DNA of 64,000 bases from Glandiceps talaboti. Taxonomy: Eukaryota > Hemichordata > Enteropneusta > Spengelidae. How positions within the stretch are numbered: position 1 is the stretch's first letter; each line of letters opens with the position of its first letter. Made by a program: the position numbers and the translations under genes. The DNA lies in contig NC_135549.1 in NCBI RefSeq assembly GCF_964340395.1, positions 30,493,332 to 30,557,331 on the forward strand, read 5' to 3'. The notes below the pieces were generated by a model. It saw only the letters and a program-made list of their open reading frames with translations, had not been told where the DNA came from and did no database searches. Positions 1 to 13,356 of this stretch are shown here, piece by piece.

Positions 1-956
1 AATTGCTTCATTCTTCCCGACGCACTCCTATCAAAACCGATCTTGTCTACACCATCGTTACAGCCGTGAACTTTGACCTCGATATCACAGGCGTTCCCTT
101 TCTTTTGAGATGAACCATCCCTTTCGCTTTTCAGGCAAAGAAAACATGGCACCACATGAGCACAGTTAAATTGTATAGGACATTTCTCCCGGCCTACTTT
201 CCCCTTGTTTGTACTTTTCTTTGTATTTTTATCTTGGTCTGGTACTAAGTAGCGATGGCTGCGACGTATGGTCACAAATATGTGAACGTAAAGAATGAGA
301 GTGAACAGAAACGGAATGACGACGGTTACGAAAAAACTGATGAAAGTAATAGGTACGTCCTCTACCCACTCGACGTCGCATTCTATCCTGTAGTCCACGA
401 CGCTCTCGCCAGCAACATGTTCATAAATTAGAGTTGCAGGCACCTCAAAAATAAGGGCTAGTATCCAAGCACCGGCAACAAATCCCAGAATTAACTTTCG
501 AGTTCTTTTCAATCGATATTTGAATGGGAAAGTTATGGCCAAAAATCTGTCTAGACATATAACACACATATGATAGACGGACGCTGAGTAGACAAACATG
601 TCCATACACAACCAAAACACACAAAAATCTTTCCCGAATCTCCAATAATACAGAAGGGTGTACGAAGCCATAAACGGCATTACGATTATCCCTGCCGCTA
701 GATCAGTAATGGCTAGACTGGCGTAGAAATAATTCGTCAATCGTCGTAATCTTGCCGTGGTGAAGAATGCTGCGAGAATAAGTGAGTTTCCAATAATTGC
801 TACGACTGTGATGACAACCGCAGATGATAGAAGCACAATTTTAACAGGTAGACTGTATATCGACTCCGGGAGTTCGAACTCGGTCGGTGGTTCGTCGGAA
901 ACATTGTACGATTCAGTCAACATCTCTGGTGACGTAATAGCGTCTATAACAGCCAT
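1..956 (-). CDS. Aminergic-like class A GPCR, 3' end cut by window edge
   Basis: The frame is open for 318 codons from an ATG at 956 to the left edge. An in-frame TAA lies directly before the ATG, which fixes the start unless there is an upstream splice. The predicted protein is a plasma-membrane seven-helix receptor with TM1 to TM5 visible: GN in TM1 (N57), LAITDLAAG in TM2 (D85), C112 at the top of TM3, the amine-binding-type aspartate D119, DRF (136-138) in place of DRY, W164 in TM4, an ECL2 cysteine (C193) and P215 in TM5. The third intracellular loop begins near 230 and is still running at the edge, so TM6, TM7 and the tail are outside the window. It aligns without gaps to the receptor at 36672-38573, with 123 of 172 residues identical (hand count, residues 56-227). 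By family knowledge it couples an extracellular amine-type ligand to G proteins. The ligand is unknown, and H3-like or muscarinic-like are the closest guesses. Confidence 0.9.
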   Translation of the reverse strand, partial: MAVIDAITSPEMLTESYNVSDEPPTEFELPESIYSLPVKIVLLSSAVVITVVAIIGNSLILAAFFTTARLRRLTNYFYASLAITDLAAGIIVMPFMASYTLLYYWRFGKDFCVFWLCMDMFVYSASVYHMCVICLDRFLAITFPFKYRLKRTRKLILGFVAGAWILALIFEVPATLIYEHVAGESVVDYRIECDVEWVEDVPITFISFFVTVVIPFLFTLILYVHIFVTIRRSHRYLVPDQDKNTKKSTNKGKVGREKCPIQFNCAHVVPCFLCLKSERDGSSQKKGNACDIEVKVHGCNDGVDKIGFDRSASGRMKQ

Positions 957-2980
957 TTATATCCTAGGGTTTGACAATAATTTAATGTACCTTGTAACTT
1001 ATGACGTCACTCGTAAACCTGGTCGTGAGAAAACTTCAACCCTTTACCTGGGGTCATAACGTGTTGACTCGCAAAATGGAGGTGCTCGTTCATCCGCCAG
1101 ACTTCTTTTGAATTTTATCATTATGTCAATACCGTATGTAGTCAATGGAGACGGTGGTAGTTCATGATGTACACGGTTAGTATATAATGTTTATATGAGC
1201 TCCAATACCTTCTCAGACGTAAAATCATTCTATATAACAGAAAGGACGCTCCAATTCAGTGGGTTTTGCTAGGAGAAACCAGGAGGCGATGTTCGGTGTT
1301 ATACGACCCACTAATGTTACAGGCAACGAAAGTATTGACTGTATTAAGTAACAACCACCACTTACAGTCATCCATCAAACAAATGACTCACGCCATGGGT
1401 GATATTACTGACCATGACCTCGTGTTTTTGATTTTAGGTTCAATTGTATTATTGGACCGATACCACCTGTGAAATGAAGAGAAAAATAGAAAGGCTATTA
1501 TTAGTGGATACATTCAATAATGATTACCTATAGGGGAATTACAATATTGATTAGATTTACAACAACAGAACAGGGTGCAGTTACTATGTAACGTTGAAAG
1601 CAAAAGGCGTAGCGAGTCGAGGCTTTACAAGTTGTCAAACCAAGTACTGATATAGTTCATTGTAACTAAGTTGTTTGTAATTGAATTCTTTCATGTCAGC
1701 ATATCTCGGCAGAAACCTTTGGACCATTCCTACATCTATTGTTGAAAGGTCAGAAAGGGAACGGACATTTCAGTATGCTGAAAATCGATACTCTGCAGCA
1801 ATAAATTAAAAGCTGTAGCTTTGGAAATGTCATGCCACAAGAGTAATCATACCACAGTGACTCAGGCTTAACCCCACGGTTACAGTAGTTCATATGTATG
1901 TCGTTGTAAAACGTGGGTATATAGGTCTCTTAAACGTTATTGAAAATACCCATCAAGTCTCACCACATGTGACAAAGCATAAAGCCCTCGGTTGTGAAAA
2001 TAAAATCTTTCATGCAAAAAATGTTCGACAAAATACCATGTTAATAGTTAAACTGTGGAATTAAGTGACAGATACACCGTAAGCGAACTTTGTTTAGTTA
2101 CATGAAAAACAGCGTACTGTACACTATATGTACGCCGAATGCCGTGCGAATGAACGTACTGTTACGTTCTGCGGTTATACTAGTACTAGTAGTAGAGCTA
2201 AGTGTCTAAATATATGTTCTCATCAATTCATATCGCCGTTTCATTTTCATACTCACCGTTTCCATCATCAATTTTCAACATATATCCTATAATTAGTGAT
2301 AATCTAGAAATGTCATTCACGTTGACAACATTATCCGATCGACCTGCTGCAACACACCTGTCTCACTACACTATAGCTGACCAGTTTTGATCTGAGTCTG
2401 CGCATGAAAGTCGCTCGTACAAAGTTGAAAGGATGTTGCTTGTAGGAACGAGTTTGTTGATAGCTGGCCAAATCACAACCCAATGGCTATTTGCCTTTTG
2501 TTTCCATGTCTATTGTTCTTGGCGTTTTGTTCTGGCGTGACTGTGAAAATAGGTTTGAAAAGAATATGTCCACTATCTAAGGCTACGAATAGAAACGTGA
2601 GATTCGGTATTCTACCACTAGACTTTAATCTTGTAGGTCATTAGAAAACCATAGTCCTCAACCACTTTCACTGGCAATATCGAACTGACTTTTCTTTGTA
2701 TAAGCACGTCTTCACCCCTGTAAATCACTTAACCTAGTTAAGTTGGGACAACGGTATTAGTTGGTTCAAGTGAGCAATGCTAGTGTTTAGCCTAACCAAA
2801 TATTTAGTGGTTACTACAGCCACTATGTCACACACACCCACATACACGCGCCTACAAACATGTCACAGCTAACATCCATCAATTCAGCACATATCTATCA
2901 TTGTTTGACCTTTCTACGCCATGGGTGAGCATTAGATGACAGCACATGATTTAAATAAGGCAGGTGTTAGATCGTAAGCC

Positions 2981-2983
<3 letters not shown>
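957..2983. other. No gene recognised (5' side of the left-edge receptor)
   Basis: Upstream of the receptor start. The short frames here overlap no known domain. The receptor promoter should lie here, but I see no convincing TATA box or initiator. Confidence 0.5.
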
Positions 2984-3053
<70 letters not shown>

Positions 3054-3074
3054 CATATATGTATATGTATATGT

Positions 3075-3172
<98 letters not shown>
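2984..3172 (+). repeat. (TA)n followed by (GATA)n microsatellite
   Basis: About 90 bases of TA/CATA/TGTA runs, then about 24 perfect TAGA units ending at 3172. Confidence 0.97.
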
Positions 3173-3281
3173 GTAAGTGTCTCGTTGGAGAGAACAGTGC
3201 TCGATGCAAATATTAGTAGCAGAGCATTATAGACTTAATTCAAAAGAATTAAGTATTATAGTAAGGCTTAAAATGGCTGAG

Positions 3282-3436
3282 GTACATATGTTGAGAAGAA
3301 AACCAATAACACAACATAAAACATAACTACCTGAACTAGACACTCACATATGACAAAAAAAATAATTAAAAGATAAAATAAAAAATCTACCTACTCCACC
3401 TATTCTTAAAGTGCGCGTGTCGGAACCATTTTTTGT
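3282..3436 (-). mobile_element. MITE-like interspersed element, copy A (partial, reversed)
   Basis: On the minus strand it carries the left end (TGGTTCCGACACGCGC) and the first about 150 bases of the family, including GAATAGGTGGAGTAGGTAG and GTGTCTAGTTCAGGTAGTTA. It ends at GTAC, where the other copies continue, so it is truncated. Confidence 0.75.
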
Positions 3437-4085
3437 TAGGCCTAACTAGACTAACGGTGACATGAATGACGAAAGTAAATTAATAGGATGACTCTCATCT
3501 TGATCTTACATGTATGGTTGGTCGGGGTTGCTGCTTTCGTTTTGATTCGTTGCGTAGTGCTTTGAGTATGCATGTACGTACTGTTCAATAATTCAATATC
3601 GAAGGTGCAACGTTCACGCTCGTTTGTATTCAGGGGTGAAATGTCTCCGTGATTTTAAATGGTATTTGTAGTATTCCCACAGATAGATAATTGATTATCA
3701 CTTGGTAGTAAAAGAGCTCAAAACTGGTATTCAGGCATGGTGTGATTTATATTATGTGCGTATACAATGTCAATGAAACTCTATCATACCACCAAATGTG
3801 CTAACAACGTCCATGGAGGTAACATAGCTCCATGCAACATAGACTGACTGACTCCATGTAACATCACAACAAGACCTTTTTAACGAGACATCAAAACTGA
3901 TGTATAAGCATAACATTATACATGAACTAGAATATTTTAATACGGGTTTTACGCTTGTCTTTTCACTCGCGGCAAAAGAAAAGAAACACAAACTTTAATA
4001 CCTTGTGCCACTTTTAATTTTTTTACGTAACGTGAAGATTATTTTTTTTAAATTCAATCTAACATAAGCTACCGTGACGTTACAT

Positions 4086-4106
4086 CATAGACCCGGAGGG
4101 TCTATG
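4086..4106. repeat. Perfect hairpin CATAGACCC / GGGTCTATG, copy 1
   Basis: Nine-base perfect arms around a GGA loop, followed by GTTAC. The same arms occur at 25644-25666. Confidence 0.85.
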
Positions 4107-4610
4107 GTTACATCGCCTATTCCTCAACAACCTGCATTGTACAAGTAAAACACGTAAACTATAAAGTAGCTTCATTTTCGACGATACGAAAGCTGGCACT
4201 TGCATTTAGTTTCAGGTTATCGTATGTGTTACTAGAGGTTGAATAGGTCAATGGTAGAGTTTACTCTGAGTACTAATTCAGATATTATAGTACAAACAAA
4301 CAAACAAAACAGTGAAGGTCTACCTCAGTATACACCAGGGACGTGACAAGTATAAAGGTGTTCCATGCATACGACAAATCGTGTCAAATTAGCGTAAATG
4401 TCAATTGCAAGCGATGAGATTGTCCGTCCATTCATGACGATCACTATCGGATTACACCAGTGAGTTTACAATGGCAAGCCCATTTAGTGATAATGCAAAC
4501 ATCCTGAACCCTACGTCACCCACAACATGACACGTGTAAGTACTACACCGTGGAATGGTCTAATCAAAGTATATGTAATATACATGTACACCGATACTGA
4601 CATAGAGTAA

Positions 4611-4673
4611 TGTGTGTGTGTCAGTCAGTCAGTCAGTCAGTCAGTCAGTCAGTCAGTCAGTCTGTCTGTCTGT
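4611..4673 (+). repeat. (TG)n-(TCAG)10-(TCTG)3 compound microsatellite
   Basis: Three simple repeats in a row; ten perfect TCAG units span 4621-4660. Confidence 0.97.
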
Positions 4674-7600
4674 GACACAAGCTGAATTTGAAAGCTGTTA
4701 ACTTGAGTGAAAATATTGATATATTATAAATCCTCGAATAAGCTGTTCTATCGTATCGATGCATGCCTTCGCATAGCTGTTACATTGCAATTGTCCGCTT
4801 CTGGCATTGTTAGAACTGTGGGTTACATAGCAGGGGTTTCCCTCATCACATGTTAATGCGTATAATAAATCACGTCATCGGATCGTTCATAAATCTCAGC
4901 TCATTACAAGGTTTGAGTCTAATCAAATCCAATCAAATCATTAAGACTTGCTTCAGTGAATGGAATACAGCGAGTACCTTGAATATACAGCAAACATTTT
5001 GTTCTAAAACAGTAAACTCGTACTTGTACCCCTTTAAAATGTTGCTAAGTTCGCGTTAAGAGTATCCATTCAACTTGAAGGACAAATAAATACGTCACCA
5101 TTTATACAAATATATTGTATTTCTCCGAGAAAGCTTTTTGACATTTAAAATCATACCAGCACTAAAATAAAATTGACTCAGGGAACAATTTTGACCTTGA
5201 ATTTTACTTTATAGTACTGCATTGTGCTGGTCTATTTTCGTAAACAGTGGGCATTTGTAAATCCCGTTAAAATGTATCATCTACAGGGACTGGCCAAGCC
5301 GCGTCGTCTGACCGTGGCTTTGAAATCATAGAAACCAGTACACACGCTAAATGTACCATGTAGAGCATAGTCAGTTTGACATAAAGAAACAATCTTATTT
5401 TGTTTACATGCATTACCTGAACTCAACTCAGTATAAATTATTATATAATGGAAGAAACGTAGTGATATAACTGATTTATTTTTTTTACAATTCTATTCAA
5501 TTGACCTCTGATGTAGAATGTTGTACACTTGCACTTTTTACATAATGTGAATTAATGTTTGTTATCTAGATACAGTAGCATTGTCTCTTATTCGAGTAGA
5601 TGATAGACAAATACAAACGGCTGTTTGTTGTAGTGGTGGTGCTGCAGCCAAAGTGTATTTATCGCTTATGATGATCAATGAGGTTGTGAAGTAGAAGCTT
5701 AGCGCACCGTAACAAATTCTCGCCTATAGAATATTATATGTACACTGCCCCTGGCGTACAAAAACGCAGTAAGGTGTCGATGAACGATCGCAAGATTTGT
5801 AGGGCAAACACCATTGTATCTTGTTCGATGGATTTTGCCACACCATCTTGCGATACGAATATATATATCGTCGAATAATGTTATCGGTGTTAGTTTTGTA
5901 TGAGAAGAAAGCGGAGACACGTTCACCTCCTCAGAATCCGATATGGGAGTCATGATCAGGTGTAACAGTTCGTGAGAAAAGTTGAGTTAAATCCCCTTAT
6001 CTACCTCAACTTGAACTGATTATTACACAAATACATATTAAACAATTTGGGCTTTTAACACGTCAAGTGGCACCCCCATCCTGGAAACTGCCCGGTCTGA
6101 ATTATACACGCTGGGATCTCTAAAACGTACTGGGCGTACGCTACGGTGTGAAACAATATAACAAGTAATCAATGTTGCAACCTGTACGTTAACTAATCTG
6201 TACAATGTCTAAATTAACAATTAGTATATGAAACAGTAAGTCACAAGGATAGACTGTACGATACGTCGTGTTGTTCAGCCCTATCAGGTTCTCTCAACTC
6301 CAATAGAGTGGCAACACACGTCGTATCTTACAGACTACTACATGGACTAATATACGGCTTTATACAGTTGATACCAACAACGTACGACTCACCTCAATGT
6401 CCCAATGATCTCTTTCAAGGAAACTATGACTCGTCTCGTGGTTCAAATTGTCAAGGGAGAACACACAAAAATGTGATTATCTACTAGTCTCTCCCAAGAG
6501 TTGTGACAATCCGGGACACTATATACTAATAACGTGGCTGTAGAATTATGACGCGGACTTGGTATTTGTAAATTACTCTCATCAGTTTAGTAAACTAATA
6601 AGAAAAGCTGTTTACTGTGTTTCATTATAAAGATTACCATATTTTGAATACTGGACGTGATTGGACGGAAGATGAATAAATGAGTGTCAATGTCTTCTAC
6701 ACTACTTTCACGTTAATTACTGTAGGATGGTGATTACACCCACACGTTGTCTATTTGTCATGACTTAATAATTTGTTTATCTGGGTTCGGTATATCTTAA
6801 AGTTACTTTTACTTTTATTAAGAACACGACTATGCCAAAAACAATGATTTATCTTTTACAAATGAGAATGCGTCCCAACAAGATGTAATCGACGTAGACG
6901 ATTCTCAAAATATTGAATTTGCAGACTGTGTATTTTGAACAAACGCGAAGCACATACGTATACGCATGCGCTCACACTCTTCCGCTAGAAATCTTAGAGC
7001 TCCGCTAGAGTCATCAGAGGAATAGCGCAAAGGCCGTATAACAACCTACTGAACTGAACAATTGAACTGTTATAATCTCTTTGTCAAAACAAATGGAAAT
7101 TAGCGTAGCGAAATATTACATACTATTGTTGAACTAAGGATCTAGGAATACCACTAGTACCGTTTATTCTATACAAAACTAAAAGTGATGACGTCACCGC
7201 CATTTCCGATTCGTGGTAGCAACTGCATGCCAGCCTTGCTTTTTATTTGTACATGTACAAGTTTTGCCTTGTAATTACAATGTACAACTACAAATTAAAT
7301 GTATTACATCATACACAATTATACACTGAGTTGAAGCGAAACAACTTCTAGCGCTGCGAGGCATGCCTACTGGTTTTGTCAGCCTTGGAGCAAGAGGTTA
7401 ACAAAACTAACACTTTACTAAAGAAGATACATGTAGTACAGCTAATGTGTATTGACGAACATCACGTCATTAACTAGCAATAGCGTTTTGGAATTAAATT
7501 CCCAATTCGATTTCGAACTGGTTATCATGCATGCATTTTATTTCCATGCACAGATGACGTATTTATACAAAGATATGTCAGCAAAATACTCAATAGAAGC

Positions 7601-10600
7601 AATGCCTGCCCACGGTTAATATTATGAAAGCTCGGCTTTCGGTGATTTTGAAAAGAGTCAAAAGTTTGTTTTGTTCATGTTACATTCGTTACAGTGTGAT
7701 GACAAAAGAGTGATGTGAAAGTGAGAGCAATGTCGAATTGGTGAATATGTTATAACGGATGTGTGTCAGTTTTGATTGATTGGTTGATTGATCCATTGAT
7801 AGATCCGACATCCTGTATTGTTATTAGGTTATTCTTATACTGAAAAGACTGTCTACGATGACTAAAAACCACGTCTATTATTATTAAAGTCAAGGAAACG
7901 GGATATTGTAAAACTTATAGAATTTGTCTTTTTTCGAAACTTGATATTGTCTTTTTTTGACTCATGTTATATACACAAGTACACTTTAGACAGACTAGTT
8001 AAAAACTGCACCAGTTGTAAATAGAGTATCGTTTTATTTCAATCAGACTACCAACAATATATTCACAATAATTCGACATCGTACATGATAATTGCAGTTC
8101 TGTTTTAACTATAAGTAGTACAGTAAAAGGGTGAAACCGTAATCTCGTTGAGGGCGCTGATTTTAGTGTCTAGACCTGAAAAATCGAGTTTATTGGATTT
8201 TAATATGTACGGGTACAACTACACGGTTTACCCACATGGTGATTGAACGCTGCGCAGTGTGAACAATATTACGACTAAATCATTATATCTAATAATACAG
8301 TTTCAGGAAATGTTGCAGTTGCAACTAGTGTAGCCTTAAAAGTTTCTCTACATGTTACTACAATAATAATCACACCACTGTGGCAGTATATACTATATCT
8401 TCATTACCTTTCCTTAACTCGTCATGTTCTGTAGTATTAGTATTCCACCATAAGTAACCCGACACGGAAGTTACAGATGAAAAGATTACAAGTTTATAGA
8501 TGGTATGATAGTTTATAGTTATCCTAGTAGTTGACCTCAATGCATTGCTGTAATTTGAAGGTTAACGGGACGTGACACACTGTACCAAGAGGTCGTACCA
8601 CGACAAACTATGTATGTATGTTAAAGAGACTCAGTCCGTATGATAACATACATGTATGGTTTATTTGATGACTGTTGTTTCCTATGAAATGATTCCACCA
8701 ACATATCAAATTATTGCAGCAATAGTAAAACACTCGTCACCAGCTATTAAAGTGGCCATATATATGAGAAATGGGTATTTATTTTGGATTTTGGATTTTT
8801 AAAATAACTGTACCATTTTTTTTAGACTTAAAAAAAAGCAAAGTGATACAACATAGGCAAATTTTGTATTTGCAACTAAATAATTACGAGAAAAAGTGAG
8901 AGAGAAGATTTTTAAATAACTGTAAAAATCAGCTACGTAGGCAAGGGATTTGTAAACTAACTGGTAAACACAAGCTCAGACTTCCATCATGCGTCTGTTC
9001 CTTCCCCATATAATGCAACGCCATACATATAAATAGTTTGATTAACTTGTATTGCTTGCGGTTAAATCAATGTCATTACTTGAGTTAACCCAACTTTGTT
9101 TACAAATTGCTTCCCATACGTACAATAACAAATTCTTCAGCCGCCGAGCTACAAAAACGGACTTTCAAAAAACGTACTTTGACTACTTTAGTTCACAGTG
9201 AATTTTAAAGTAAAATAACACACTGAAGTTGCTTCAATAACATTTTTTTAAAGCAAATTTCTGCCCATATGGCGACTTTAAGATAAATAGAAAACAAACA
9301 CACAAAAATAACCACTAGCATGACATAAAGTTTACGGGTCCAAAATAATCGATACTCATCATCTTGTACTACCACACCGTGTCGAAATCTACTTATCTTC
9401 AAAACAATGAGTATGTACTCAGTATGTGCACTTTGTCAATCTGTGCCGAAAATAACGTCTCGGTTACAAACTATGCTACTTTTAATGTTAACAGTAAAAG
9501 GTTGGTCTCTGACCTTCTTGTCGGAGATCGCGATATTATATGAGATCTATATCTGATACCTAATACTGGTAAGCCAATTCCCGGATGCATAAATTGGGGT
9601 CTCACCAACATACACCCGTCGAACTCGCCAACAACATATAGAATGTCACCCACATCATGTACCAGTGGATGTAACCCCGACATGACACACACACACATCA
9701 TGATACAGTGAGAGTACACCGCCATTGTTTTCTTTTGAAGGATTTTCTATTAAACAAGGGAGTTTTATGCATCGCTTTTCTAAAAGTGTGACGATTTTTT
9801 TTAAAAGCGAGTAAAATCAACTTAGGCACTTTTGCCATTTTAGTGAATGTCAAACATTTTGTCAGTGTACATGGATATATGATAGAGTTGTGACATTCAG
9901 CCGCGGGATATATGGCCATTTATCGAACTGACCGAAATGTATTGGTTTTGGCTAATGGGTCCGTTAAGGTAAAGGAGTAAACAGCAAACCGGGAAGGCTA
10001 CATACCTCAAAAGATAAGAAATCCAACATTACCTTGACACCGGTACAGTATGACTGTTAGTACGCGTGTACAGATGTTATTGCCACGGGCAAGATACGAG
10101 ACAATTCAAGTTCCCACCCGTTGTCCCTGAGAGCTGCACAAAATCGACCCTTCCAAACGGAAACTGACTAATTATACATCACCTCGAGTTTGCGGAAATG
10201 CGGGCGTTCGTAAAGGTCAGCAACTCCGATCCACAACTCTTACAAGATTTTGAAAGTATCACAACTCAGACATTTCCTCAGTACAGTATAACAAACTGTG
10301 GACTACCTCCTATAAAACACAATTGAGGGTTTTACTTGGAATTGGAATTTACAGGGTTTGCCTTGATCCATGAATATCCCAAACACTTACAAAAACGATT
10401 GGAACACGCTGCGACCGCAAAGCTGGTCTCTCCGCGAACTCACTCTAATTGACTATATTAACCCAGGCTTTCGAACCCTGGACGAACTCAGTTTTGATAT
10501 TTACCTTTACGTGTATTATTCGGCCACTATCTTTCATGCCAAGTACACGTTGAGTCAAGAAAGTCTAATGATAACATCACAGATAAAACAATTTGCTAAG

Positions 10601-11698
10601 GTCAAAATTCGACCCGAGACACTCCGACTGTTAACAATCTTTTGACCCACTGATGAGCACAACATCCGCTCGTTATCCTGGTACATCACAAGTTCTACGA
10701 AGCATTGAATACATTCACGTACACGTACACCGTGCAGTGCTGTGTAGTTTTGATCACGTAATTAACTTAGGCAGTGAGTTACATCAGTAGCATGTGTCCC
10801 CACGTTGCTAGGTATTTCAATGACAATGTAAAATCGACATGTAAACCCCCATATATTTGTAAATAAACAGTAAAACCCTCCATGAACAAGTTACTCATAT
10901 ATTGTCAAACTCGTTTAAACATGTCACATTAAATTTGAAAACTTAGTTAGACCTATGAATATAAATAATTCACTTATATTTTATGAGCCATACGTATACC
11001 ATACATTGTATTAGGAATGTTCCCGTTAATCAATGTCAGGTGTGACGAGTATTAATGACTTCACCAGGCACCATAATTCATCTTTTAACACATACCACAT
11101 TCTTTCTTTGAAACACGGCATACACTAAAAGACTATTTTTCGAGAACGTACGTGGTTACAGCGTACAAGTGCACAAGTTGGCTTGAACGAAGCATATTGT
11201 ACGTGGTCAAGAATTACTTGCTGTATTGAACTAACCTGACAGGTATACTTCGACGAAGATTTGTAAAGTTTTGCATCCACACCCCAGTCTTCGTTTACAC
11301 ACAAACACTGGTCACCCTACTTAACCCGCTCTTTCTCCACCACCCTACTTCATATCTTGAAGAGTTTGTCTTTATTAAGTGTGACGTCATTGACCAAAGT
11401 GTCACTATGCAGGTTTAGGGAAACATGTTTTGTGACTGTTCAGGATGGTGAGGTAATATATGAATGACCTGAAATTACCGTAATTATGTCGTCATTTATT
11501 TTAGTATGCTATCTACTTCTACATTTATGTAATGACTTATACATTATGGAATAAGGGGTGAACTGCATAATTCCTAAGGTATTCAAGCGATTTTTGTAAT
11601 AGCCACTGACATAGTTTGTGGTATAATCAAACAGTATTTATGCATCTTGATCTGTTAGAAGCGGTCAAGGTAAATTGTGTACACCTACAAATATACAA

Positions 11699-11774
11699 TT
11701 ATCATCATTATCGTCATCGTCGTCGTCACCGTCGTCACCTCCACCACCACCACCACCATCATCACCATCATCAC

Positions 11775-11833
<59 letters not shown>

Positions 11834-11851
11834 CCGCCGCCGCCATCGTCG
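11699..11851 (+). repeat. (CAT)n / (CAC)n / (CGT)n trinucleotide tract
   Basis: Impure trinucleotide repeat; the polyhistidine and polyaspartate frames on the two strands are artefacts of it. Confidence 0.96.
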
Positions 11852-13111
11852 TAAGCATAAGTGAAATTCTGTGTCATCGTCTACTGTTGATCACCGTTGA
11901 TTTCTAGGTCTGGTTACCATGGGAGCACAAGACTTCTAATCTTCCACACATATACACAAGGAACACTTGTAAATCGTCGTGGATAAGAAAACTTTTTGAG
12001 TGGTCATAGAAAACATGTGCGTATGTTTTTTTTTGTTGAAGAGCCAAACTCGATATCAGTTATAGACACCAAATATTTACATCATGTTGTATATACATAG
12101 CATTATTTAGTTGGCATTGATTTATACTTTGTAAACTCTGTGTAGTATTTATGATTACCTGCAACTATCAAAGTAATGCCTGTAGCCATAGTAACCAGAT
12201 TGTAGTGAGTGTCTCTTCCTTAATACTGGCACCCGCCTTTAAAAAAACACAATTTTATAGCCCTGATATTCATATATGAGGTTACAGCAACGTTAACTAT
12301 AGTTTGGTTGAATACATGGTCACGATATATTTCCAGCGACAGTGCAGTTTACAACGACTTTGGTCACACATAACATGCATGTTCGAGTTAAGCCCACTAA
12401 CATCTAGGTGGTCTGAGGTTCAAGTAAATCTTACAACTGTAACAGTGTCTTATTATGGTGGTAACTGACATTGAAAGCTATGATGAAGTGATTTGCCTAC
12501 AACGATACAAAACGATCTTGATCATACTCCCTAGGAAAGTCTGTAACTTATGGTATTTTGCATAGCCGTAAACCACAGCCTCTTTTACGGCACCGTCCAT
12601 ATTTCGCAATGTCAAGGAAGAAATATCAGCGAAAATGGATGTTTAGTAGCTTGCCTTTTGTAGTTGGTTTGTATTATAATTACCTCTTCGCTATCCCATT
12701 GTTCTATCTAGTATCAGACACTGTGTTGACGGTTGATACCGGGACTAGGGAATAGTGAAGAGAGGTGGAATGAAATGAAAATATATTTATTTCCCTAAAA
12801 CATGAGGTGATAACAATTCAAAAACGTTACAGCAAACAACTGTAGTGATCATCATGAGGACCATGAATATAGTTCACTTGAAGCTGTTCTAGCCCATGGT
12901 CGTTGCAAAGCAAGAGAAATATAATTACATGGCGTACAAGTATATTTACATCTAATGCAGATAAGAATTTATATTTCTACATGAACAAACCGAGTTAACA
13001 GAGTTTTGTACATGACATATTTTCGAAGCTGGTTGGGGTGGTGCAGAATGAATATGGTAATCTGAGAAATTTACTAGTCATACAAGTTTCTGTTGTAGAA
13101 GTAGAAGTGGG

Positions 13112-13152
13112 TCATATCATATCATATCATATCATATCATAATATCATATCA
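13112..13152 (+). repeat. (ATATC)n pentanucleotide microsatellite
   Basis: About eight ATATC units with one shortened unit. Confidence 0.95.
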
Positions 13153-13331
13153 ATTACAGCTAAGAAGGCTAATAGCCTATGAACTGATCGTGAGTCAAAT
13201 AACAAAAATGCAACAGTCCAATGTTCAATAGACTGAGCGTCAAGTAAAGCCAGAGTGTTATAAAATATTTACCCTAAATCTCAACACAGTAACTGAGATG
13301 GCAGAGAATAGAAGTGTTTTAACGCAGGACC

Positions 13332-13356
13332 GGGGGTGGGTGGGGGTGGGTGGGGG
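13332..13356 (+). other. Potential G-quadruplex
   Basis: Five G-runs of 5, 3, 5, 3 and 5 separated by single T bases, an ideal short-loop four-tetrad-strand pattern on the plus strand. Confidence 0.75.

Larger units (their letters stand above)
3437..11698. other. No gene recognised
   Basis: AT-rich intergenic sequence with stop codons in all frames at short intervals. Apart from the hairpin at 4.09 kb and the TCAG microsatellite, no structure stands out. Short frames at 5.7, 9.5 and 10.4 kb show no domain. Confidence 0.5.

Noticed and set aside
757-1059. 100-codon plus-strand frame
   Set aside because: Antisense shadow of the left-edge receptor, which has clear GPCR motifs on the minus strand.
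9471-9725. Minus frame with DILYVVGEFDG, reminiscent of a kelch blade
   Set aside because: Only one partial motif, no repeat and no splice context; compatible with chance.
11616-11907. Polyhistidine, polyaspartate and polyisoleucine frames
   Set aside because: Artefact of the CAT trinucleotide tract.
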